The notes under the pieces were generated by a model that saw only the letters and a program-made list of their open reading frames with translations, was not told the DNA's origin and ran no database searches. DNA of 64,000 nucleotides from Dirofilaria immitis (Eukaryota; Nematoda; Chromadorea; Rhabditida; Onchocercidae): the NCBI GenBank assembly GCA_024305405.1, contig JAKNDB010000109.1:1984001-2048000 (forward strand), written 5' to 3'. Position numbers and translations under genes: made by a program. Shown here piece by piece: positions 54,074 to 64,000 of the stretch (the first letter of the stretch is position 1; every line of letters starts with the position of its first letter).

Positions 54074-57000
54074 TCATAGCATAACATAACGCGCACAACT
54101 GTATTGCATTATTAATGAATTAGCTTGAAAGTCAAGCACAAAATCATGGATCATTTGCGGAACTGATGGATTCATACCACAAATAACCAACATATTTGGG
54201 TCATTAGGATTAGCTAGAGATCCTGATTTATCAGTCATTCCTACCACAATCAGCTTTGCATTCGGTATACCCATTTGCTGGCGATACAACTGAATAGCAT
54301 CTGACGGTTTCATCTCAAACAACATTTACATTATCAGCAGATTTAAATAATTATTTATGACAGTTCTATTAATCTGCTGATACACTTCTACGATTACTAT
54401 ATCATATATGTGTATTAAACAAGAAAGAAGTAAGAATGAATGAATGAATGTCTTTTCTTATCCTTCAGAAAATCTTAACTAGCGTCGATAGCAAAAATTT
54501 ATCTTAGTACATTTTCATTCATATTTTATCATTTTTTCTACTTTTCCATTACATGATATTTAAATAAAAAAAAATTATACGTATTGCAGATAATTATCTT
54601 AGTAATGAAGGGATTTCTTTGTATTTTATTCTAATTAATTTTCCATAATTTGACGAGAATAAAAAAAAAAAAGAAACTAACAGATTTGACAGAAACATCA
54701 TTATCTGTTAAAATAATGAAAACATCCACACGCACTGCATTTTCAATTGCCCAACACATTGGCAGGGCGCAATCTGTCTTATCATATCTCAACTTCTTGG
54801 TAGCGCTTAGGTATTCACCTAAGCTCATACATTTGTTCCATTCCAGAGGCGCCAAGAAATTAGAAAAGCTAATGGGATTACCTGAATAATTCTGACTGCA
54901 GCCAACTTTTAAAATTTAATTTGAGAATAGAATTTACAAAAATAAATCACTAAAAGAGCAATGAAATTGTGAAAGATAAGGTTACAAGGAAGTTTAACAA
55001 GATAATAAACTTGGAAACATCAAATGATGATTTTTAATCATAGAATCCAACTGACTTACATTGACTTCATGTTGAATTAATGCCATTGATATTGTGGCTG
55101 CTGCTTGACTACAAGCTACCATGGTACCCTGCATAAAACTATCCATGCTATCTGCAACTACAGCTATTAAAATTGATTGATAATCAAAAATATTCACTTA
55201 TAATGTATTTACCGCAAAACATCCGATTTATATGATTTAAAGTCCCTAAAAATAATTTGAAAAAAGAAGGTAACAAACCCGAAATATCCACTGCTATAAG
55301 ATATTGCTTGTTAGTTGTCTCAACAACACTGAAGCAATTGTAAAATGCATTATCGAACGCCTTTTGAATCGATTTGACGGGCTTCCATATTCGATTTCCT
55401 CTCATTTTATAACCATATTCATAATTCATTTTGGCAAACAATATTGTAAGTGGATGAAATCGTTCTTGCTTCAACTTTTCAGTATCATTTAATCTTCTGG
55501 CAACTAAAGATGCTGGATCATCCCTAAAAAGAGTTTTATTACACTTGCTAAACAATATTCCATTTCTTACTTAGGATTGAATGTATTCAAATCTCATCAT
55601 TCACTTCATGAATTCCCATATTCTGACTCAAAAAATCAGATAACTGGGTGAACTTAAACATTCGGCCATAGTTACTTCGTGAAGTTCGTATAATTTTGTC
55701 GTCGTCGTAAAAAACGATGTTATATTGCTCAGCACATCACTGAGATAATTGAAGCTGAAATTGCAAACGTATCGTAAAATCAGGGCAATGTTTACATTTT
55801 TATCAATCGCTACCGTATTCAAATGCCGCTGATTTTCCTATAAAAATTTTGCTTTGAAAATACAATAAATATTTGATAATCGGCAAGAAATCGAAGATGA
55901 AAGTTCTAACACGGAGACATCGACTTCTTTAAAAGGTCAACGCCACTCATTCTGCTCATGTTTTGTAACATTGTACGCAATGACATCCTTCGTAGCAAAG
56001 CGCCCCATACTTTCTCGGAATTAAGTAATCCTAGCGGAATTTGTTCTTTTTCAAAACCTTAAGATAATAGCAACTCATATGGTGCTCTTTAAAAACTTTT
56101 ACTTAATAAGGTTTATTTTTAAGTTCTATCTAATTCTTTTTTTGCCAATTACTAACTTCAGAAGCGATGAAAACAGCAAATATTTGTTACTGTTATTCCA
56201 CTGCTTGTTATAAGTAGAATGAATGTTTACCTAAGGGAAAGGTTATAAATTTCATAACACTGTAACAATAGTATCATTCAAACTTACTCAACCGCAATCA
56301 TACAAAGCATCGAGAAAGTCTTGTGTATTTCTCTGTATTTATCGTAATTGGAAGAGTATTCTCGAACTAGCAAATGTAACTTAATTTAAATCTGCTATAA
56401 AGAAGCCAACAATTCAGCACAATAAATTTCAAAGAGCCGATTAAACATAATAAATACTTGCCGTACTTAAGAATGAGATTAATGGCTTTATCTATATTTG
56501 CAGATGTTGAATTCTGAAGTTCTTCAAAAGCTTCAATATATTTAATTGCATTCATGACTTCGTTAGTTGTAACTTCAACGTCTTCAGAAGCTTTGCTTGT
56601 TTTATCTCGTTCCAGATTTAGCTTTTCTAAATTTTGTCTCACTCGTTCCGCTTCTTCTGGATTTAAGCGATGTCGTTTGGCTCGTCTTTCTAATAATAAT
56701 TCTTGCCGCCGTTTCCTTGTCTTTTCATTACCTAAACATTTATGTCAAAAGTATTTTCAGGAATTAAACTAGGAAAATAAACAAAAATTAATATGAAACG
56801 AAGTGTATAAAATATTACGATGCGGTTGTGGAAAGAAATTTTCTTGCAAATTAGCTCGGTCGCAATATTATTTAATTATAAAGACTCGACAAAAATACAC
56901 TACTACTTTAAAACTTCTCAATAAGAGAACAGAACTATGCTATTTTCTGCTCACAACTTTCTTTACATATCCGTTTTCAATCGCTACTCAGTCATTTATT

Positions 57001-60000
57001 TGTCCCAACAAAAAGCTAATCCAACGATCCAAAGATTAATATAGTTAAGAAAAAGGACATATCCATGCGTTGGTATAGTCCTTTTTCTGTTCAAAATAAT
57101 GTATTATTTTCATGCAAAATACTTTCAAGTGATTGAAGGAACAAAGAGTACCTCCGACAACATAAGCTAAAATGTTTTCATATTCCTTTTGATGCTGCCA
57201 ATAGCTATGTTGGGTCAGAAAATTTTGTTTTGGATGGATATGGCTCAGACAAAACAGATCACGATGCGAGTAACTTACACGATGACGATATTTAGTCACC
57301 ATGACTGCAAGACGGTTTGGAGTTTGATTGTAATACCTTAAAATATACTGTCGATTTATGCTATACTTCGTATGAGCGTATTTATAAATTTGGTAATAGA
57401 AATATGACTGAGATATCATACTTAGAATAGATATGCATAATCCAAAAAATAAAAAGAGAAATAAAATAAAAACCATTTGATGATAGTTGCACGCAATGCA
57501 CGTCCCCAACCATTAGAATCTTTCTTGAGTCCACTTAGTTTTGACACCACTTTGCAATAGTTGATAAACATAAATAAATGAATGGGTGTAAGGCATACCT
57601 GTAAATTAGCTAACATGCTTCCAATTCACCTTCAAGAGTAAGCTTATTCCGAATACTTCAACTTATGAATAATCAGCTTTAATTGTATTTACTAACATTT
57701 GATAGGATATCCGTTAACAATTATTTATCAAGTCAATCAATATTCACAATGCCTATAGCTGTGGATGAAAAACAACGTATATCCAGCTAATCCACTGGAT
57801 AGTGAATATTATCTTTTCATCTCTCACGAAATTCACTGATTCTTTAGTGAGAATATAACGGTAAATGAATTAGAAAATATTACGAGAGATGCAATTTCTT
57901 CACTACTTTTGCTTTAATTTATTGGATACCTAATTTTCTAACCTTTTCAAAAGATTCTGATCAGATGACCTTTGTGATAATGACATGCTTCGTAGTGACG
58001 AAAATGTAACAACTATTTTCGTACCAAAAAGTACTGAGAATATATATATTAAAATGTTCAGTTCATTTAATTTTATTCAAAAATCTATTCAATTCGATGA
58101 AATTATCAAACAAGAGTCAACCTTATGCACAGAAAAAAGAGCCGACTGCTGGAGGCATCTTTGGTAACTATTTTCCATAACCGGTCTAATATCTCGGCAA
58201 GCAGCATCCGGAAATAGTTTTTCTCGTTCTTCTGCGGTCTCCCATGGTAACTTCTTCTTGCTTTGAGTATCTCGAACCTAAGTAGAGCAAATGTTTCTAA
58301 AATTTCACTAGCTTTGGTCTTTCTGTAAAATATAACAAACAAAGATGTAAAGTATAAAGCAAGCGTGGAATTCTGGAAAAGATTTATGCACGGATGCAAC
58401 AAACTTTATAACGCGCACAAAGTGCCAATGCGATCAGTAGCGGTTCTTTTTCGGAGCATGATCTGATTGAGAAATTTCCAAAATTTGTCGTAAAATCGTC
58501 AATCCTTTACCTATAATAATAGTAAAATAGGTAATTGATCCTAAAAATAATATAAAACTCGGGAAGTTATGCAAGTGAATGTAAATAATGAATCTGTCAA
58601 TATTAAATATAATGAATACAAGCAAGAATAGACATAATAGTTTTCGATAATACATTCTTTAGCAACTTTAAAGGCGCATTGGTTTTAGATAATTATTAGT
58701 AATGAACTTAAAATCACGGAATGACTTACCTGATTGAATAATACGGCACAAACCGGGGACTAAAATGCATGAGAACTCTTTCTGCCTTGCGAAATAAATA
58801 CCATCAGCATTGCCGAGCATGAGAAAGCGTCGCACATACTCTTCATCGCTCCTCCATGCTACAAAGGGTTGATCCCTTGCAATAACAACATCCGTTACCA
58901 GCTGAAATGTATGCCGTATCATTCAAAATACTGGAATACATGGGAAATTTGATTTCAAGAGTAATCTAAAACAAACTCACACCAAAAAAAGGCCGGCGAA
59001 TTACTCAATTTTCTGAGAAACTTATGAATTAAGGATTACATCTTAGAATATTCGTTATCTAGGTTTATTAGCTGCAAATACTACATTATCAGCAGTTCTT
59101 GCTGACCGTCTGGATTCTTCGATTCATTAAAAGGACTTGTAAAAAGTGATGTCCTGGCCAAAATCATTGTCCATACCAGGGAGCAATATGTCAAAGGACC
59201 AATTTAGCAGAATGGTTATTAATCAGACAAGCATAATAATTGTAGTTCATTTATAGCTCAAGAAAAAAATATAAAAAGTTTTTTTAGCTTTGATAGCATA
59301 AAAATTGAAATGGACAATTTCTGACAATAATTATAATGAAATTTAAAAGTTGGTTTATAAAGCAGCCAAAAAAAACCTTCCAATAGCTATTTTTTTATTT
59401 GAAATTAATTTAATATTAAAATAATCCTGCATAAAAGTTCAGATAAGAATAATAAGAATTAAATGGTCTAAAAATGAAAAAGTGAACGAGGAATGGGGAG
59501 GTATTGATAACTGCTCAACTTTTTTCTGAAGCAGCGAATCCTATGTCGTTGTTACCCTGTAATATTCTAATTTACCTAAAAGGTAACCCATCAGATCAAA
59601 ATGTTTGTATCAGCATTTTGGATTTTCACAATACATTCCCGCACCCCCAAGACAATGAAATGGATAACTATTTCCAAAACTAGATATATTTATTTATTAT
59701 GTTTGTTCTAGTTCGTTATACAATTATGCGAAAAAAGCGGCTTTATAGGGATTTGAGAAAGCGGGAAAATTGAATGAAACAGCCTTAGCTTTTCCAGAAT
59801 ACGAAAATTCAGGATATTTTCCATAATCAGAGCTATGTTAAATTTCGATTTCATCTGGATAAAGCTAGAAATTTTGAATCTATGAATGAAAAAGTCAATC
59901 ATTTTGCAAGAAAATTAGATATTTGCAAAACATATAAAACTTCTGGGAGAAGAATTTTCGAAAACTAATAATGATTCATGATTCATCATTCATCAGTATG

Positions 60001-60300
60001 GTACTTTCATTGTTATATATGTAATGCTTCTACTTTCCATTATATTACTGTAGTTTGATTAAATTTATTAAGCAATAATTTCACCAAGATAATTATTGCA
60101 AAAATTCAGCGTTTTAAGGCAATATAAATTTTATTCAATTATGTAAGAATATTAATTTGGTATCAAATAATAAATAGTTTATCGTTAAATTGTAATTGTA
60201 CCTCATTTTGCTGCTCTAAAGTACGCACTGCAAATGCGATATCCAAACGACATCGCGCATCATCTAGATGACTGGAAGAAAGATATTCTATTATATTCAT
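54074..60300 (-). CDS. Ro60 (60-kDa SS-A/Ro) RNA-binding protein, TROVE + VWA-like domains
   Basis: Ro60 is a ring-shaped protein that binds Y RNAs and misfolded small RNAs and acts in RNA quality control. Twelve exons give about 678 residues: 60202-60300, 58730-58901, 58405-58510, 58122-58277, 57474-57598, 57152-57336, 56462-56731, 55913-56057, 55279-55523, 55060-55151, 54682-54881 and 54074-54313. Family blocks in order are EEYVRRFLMLGNADGIYF, PLLIALALCAR, GWGRALRATIIKW, VSYSHRDLFCLSHIHPK, SEKVWGALLRRMSLRTMLQN and RFHPLTILFAKMNY. The VWA-like half shows VDISDSMDSF (DxSxS metal site), KTDCALPMCWA, VFIILTDND and AKLIVVGMT. It is longer than the roughly 540-residue human protein because of an insert in 58122-58277 and a charged helical insert in 56462-56731. 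One A is missing near 58451 before EPLLIALA, and one base at the 55060/54881 junction. The intron after 56462 uses a GC donor. Confidence 0.95.
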
Positions 60301-63300
60301 GGTGAAATGCTTTTAAATAGGTATGCGAACTTTCCGAATCCTGAAAAATCAAAATACTTGGTAGACACTTCTTGATAGAGGTATGTAAACTTCTTGATAC
60401 TAACTAGAGCAATACTTGAGTAAGAATGACAAACCAATATCTAAATTCTTGCTTTAAAACTCAAAGTCGATAACTTGCAAAGGAACCAGAATGTGTAGAA
60501 TTTATTATTGTTGAGTAGTTCTTTTATATCATATTTGATCTCTTACCGCCAGATCTACCTTGTACTGCACATCGATGATCTCTTTTCAGGTGAGTGTATA
60601 AAGTTGTCTCAAAGGAGTCATATATAAACAGGCGCGTTTCTTTTCAAGGAAGGACACAATGAAAATTCCAGGAAATATACAAAAACTAACAAATTCTTAT
60701 TCGATACCTAACATATGATAAAAATTAATCACTGAAACAAATATGAATGATCGATTCATCAGAAATCGGATTTCATGTTGAAATAAGAGATATCATTTAT
60801 GATTATCCCTATCAATGTTCAAAACAAGTGTTGGATTTTCTACGATCCAGTGGAATATTTAATATGCTTTTTATATAGTGGTTAACAAGTTTTGAAATCT
60901 CTTGCGAATAAACTTTCGCCTTTTTTTTAAAATATCATAAATGTTTTTTCTTTCTTTAAATAGTAAATGTGCATCATTTTTCGTAAATTTATGAGATGAA
61001 GAATAAAATTACAGTAGAATAATTCTTATAGAATTGCTTCCTTGAAAAGATATCTTATATGAAGCAAATTGGTCTACGAGCTGGGAATATGCTTATAGAC
61101 CGATAAATCTGATTAACTGTACATATGCAAAAGTTGATTGAAATTCCCACTTTTGACACTAACAATTTCAATTGGTAATGTTAAAAAATTTTAAACAGTA
61201 GCAATTTAAGCAGCGATCACTGATGTTTTGTAACATGAATATGACTTACTTTAAGTCATTAGGTATAAAACATTTGAGTTCAGTAATGTTTAATGCAGTT
61301 TTTATTGCTAACAACAGGTTAATAAGAGAGATGCGTAACTTTTAAACTGAAGTAAAGTAGAAAAAGTTCTACATCAAAAGTTTGCACCTCAAATTGTCGC
61401 TTACTGGAGATCATCGGCGAGGAAATAACAATCCATCAATGAAATGAATCAAAAATATTATTGGAAAAATGACCATTTTATCAAAAATCTGTTCTTAAAG
61501 AAGTGAAATGATTTAATGAATTTTGTGCATCAGACAGAATAAATTACTGTTATAAAAAACAAATCATTTATTGTCTGTACTCTGGATATCGAAATTATGT
61601 AAACAAAGAAAAGTCATTGAACTTCACGAACTAAATTTTGGATGATATTGAAGTCTTCCATTCAGAAAATGACGAAATATGCATCAACAATATGAAAAAT
61701 ACCTGATAAATACTTTCAAGTAAATTTTTATTATATCCGAGATTTTTAAAAATTTGAAAGCATGAAAATTTGAAAGTATTATGCATTGCAATATTATATA
61801 TAAAACATTACATATTTATGTTTCATACAAATTTAGGGAAATATATAGGAAAAAACTAAGCTCTTTGTATGTATAATAACAAATTTTGTATAATCATTTA
61901 GAACTTACAGCTGATTATGTAAAAATAGATCCAATGAAATGAAATTCAGTGACTTTTATTTTTTCTAGTTTTATCTTGATAATTTCTAAAAATTTGGAGA
62001 ATTTTTACGAAACAAACGCTTAAGGTAATTTTTCATTAGTTCCTGTTCTCGAATTTTGCGACCTCTATTCAACATTCGCTATACAAATTTTATTAATCAT
62101 AATTTTTTCTGTATTACCTTCAATAGACTTTATCGTAAAATTTATCTTTAATTAAATGCCAATTATTAAACATTCAGTAATTTCTTGGCTGTTGGAAATA
62201 TTCTCTTCTAAGTTTCTATAAGTTTTAAGCAAATCTATAGCGGTTTTCTTCATAAATTATACAGGTAATTCAAAATCTCAATCTACTCAAGAAACGTACA
62301 TAGGCACATGTCGTATTAATTGTATGGCATATTCATTGGAGTTTCAAGATGAATAAGAAATAATTGCAGTAAAGAGAATCACTGCATGAAATAATAGGAA
62401 AACCTAAAATTATACATTGAAGGAAACTTAAATATTTATCCGAGAATACGAGAATCCATAAAATGTTCAAGGATGAATAAAGATGCTGTAAATGAAGACT
62501 TCTTCTGTCTTGAAATTGAATAATTCCACTTATCAACTGCTTTTTCGTTTTTGATAGCACTACTGATTGTGCACAATTGAGAATAATGATTTATTCACCA
62601 TAATTCATTAATCAGGTGACGTGTCATAGAAATTTGGTGCCATATTTTCGTAATTTTTATCAACATTATTAAAATAACATTGAGAATATATTTGAAAGGT
62701 TTTGAAGAATTGTCAGATACATATTATAGTTTTGATGATATCAATAAAAGGATAAGAGCATATTTTAACAGAATATAGCTCTAACATACTAAACAGTGAC
62801 AGCTAATATGATTAGCTATCAAATCAATCATCATAAGAATCAATGTTTGTAAAATGATATTATGTAATTTGGACATTATCTTTAGGCAAATATTTTCAAA
62901 CAGACAACTAATTTCTAATAATTTTGAAACAATATGCATGCATATACCTGGACAGTCCGTAATAAACAGTAGGGAAATTCAAATATAGAATAAACATGGA
63001 GGATTTTTCGCTGATTAAATTTCGAAAAAGTTTCAGTTTTATTCTCACTTTTTTCGTTTTCTGAAGGATGCAATCGAGAACGAATTAGGAGTTATTTCCG
63101 CGAATTTAATTATATTTGAAAACAAAATGATTATTTTACAGATATTGCAGGCCTAAACCTTTCCTTCAATCCGAATGAAAACCTGGAATAAAGAAAAGGT
63201 TCAAGCCTATAATAAATATACAAAATTAGATAACGATATGAATCATCAGACAGCGTAAATATCTATATCAGAAAGAATAACTAAAGAACAGAATCATATT

Positions 63301-63610
63301 TAAAGAACAAACCAAAGAACAAATTAATCAATTTTTTTTCATTTCAAGGCAATTATTTTTCATATTTTTTAAAAGAATAACCAAAAAACATTTGCATTAC
63401 AGAAAATATTAAAAGCACATTTCATATTATGAAACTGATAACAAGGAGAAAGAAGTCTTTCATATGAGAATCACTTCAGGAATTAATGTTATATCCTCAT
63501 CACTTGTTTACTACACATTCATGAATGAAGATGACCTTTGATTTATACTACATCAGTATTACTAAATCCACAGCACCAGCATTATTTCCGATCGATAGTG
63601 TACTGTGGTA
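60301..63610. other. AT-rich spacer upstream of Ro60
   Basis: Presumed Ro60 promoter region and 3' untranslated region of the gene at the right edge. I saw no coding candidate above background on either strand. Confidence 0.5.
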
Positions 63611-63931
63611 TCACAATAAGAGCAGATGTTGCAAAGGACATTGAACAAAAGCGTGACGTTCTGTACGCACTAATACTCGTCCAGCTATAATTGAATCAGG
63701 CTGTGCAAATACCACCTAAAATTGTTAATATTATACAAAGAAAATTTTGTTCGAAAGTTAAGAAAAAAAGGCTTTTAATTCAAGAGAATTTTAAGCATAC
63801 CTGGTCACGGTAAAGTCTCATTTTGGCCTCAGGTATATGAACGTTTTGTTTAAGCAACATTGGCTGCTCACCAGGTTGCACCAACGCAACACATGTACTT
63901 GGAAATGACATAAGCCGATCTGTTCGATCAC
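63611..63931 (-). CDS. Unrecognised protein, last two exons (5' part beyond the window)
   Basis: Exon 63801-63931 enters in phase 1 after acceptor atttatagacag and contains RLMSFPSTCVALVQPGEQPM and NVHIPEAKMRLYRDQ. It ends at a good donor (CAG/gtatgc). Exon 63611-63715 continues in phase 0 with VVFAQPDSIIAGRVLVRTER and HAFVQCPLQHLLLL, then TGA. Two perfect splice sites, agreeing phase and protein-like composition make this a real gene. I do not recognise the family. It is on the same strand as Ro60, about 3.3 kb upstream of its start, and the rest lies beyond 64000. Confidence 0.7.
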
Positions 63932-64000
63932 CTGTCTATAAATCATTCTCAGTTGTTGCAAAAAATTTCTAAAATGAACCGGAAAGTTAAGCTTTAAAAA

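Noticed and set aside
55628..55822. Minus-strand frame within Ro60
   Set aside because: The flanking exons (55913-56057 and 55279-55523) join directly in phase with spacing that matches human Ro60, so this frame is intronic.

Overview
The window is strongly AT-rich eukaryotic DNA with compact multi-exon genes. Introns are mostly short, with GT donors and pyrimidine-rich TTTCAG/TTATAG-type acceptors. Two degenerin-type DEG/ENaC channel genes lie side by side, next to genes for fimbrin, a Ro60 protein with an enlarged central segment, and a SWEET sugar transporter. Together these point to a nematode; the AT content and long AT-rich spacers suggest a parasitic clade III (filarial-like) species, but that last step is inference. 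No bacterial operons, tRNA, rRNA or CRISPR arrays were seen.

Layout, left to right. 1-3629 (+): 3' part of a fimbrin/plastin gene. 3630-10149: spacer with degenerate direct repeats and one weak minus-strand exon candidate. 10150-13469 (+): pyrroline-5-carboxylate reductase. 13470-30412: about 17 kb of AT-rich spacer holding a long inverted repeat (two arms of about 365 bp), a (TG)n tract and a small unrecognised spliced gene candidate near 21.8-22.6 kb. 30413-34643 (+): SWEET sugar transporter. 34644-41723: spacer with (AT)n and (TC)n tracts and a few candidate exons. 41724 to about 47085 (-) and 48801-52892 (-): two tandem DEG/ENaC channel genes, the first carrying an 86-bp duplicated piece of its TM2 exon in an intron. 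54074-60300 (-): Ro60 RNA-binding protein (TROVE plus VWA-like domain). 63611 to beyond 63931 (-): last two exons of an unrecognised gene cut by the window edge.

The genes share no obvious pathway: they cover actin bundling, proline synthesis, sugar transport, ion channels and small-RNA quality control. The only local functional cluster is the channel pair, which looks like an old tandem duplication. An important property of the sequence is that otherwise well conserved genes on both strands carry single-base frame breaks, nearly always explained by one base too few in a short homopolymer. Four are clear (fimbrin twice, P5C reductase, Ro60) and about five more are suggested by splice-phase mismatches. 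This looks like residual consensus error in the assembly rather than a cluster of pseudogenes, so predicted proteins should be read across these points.
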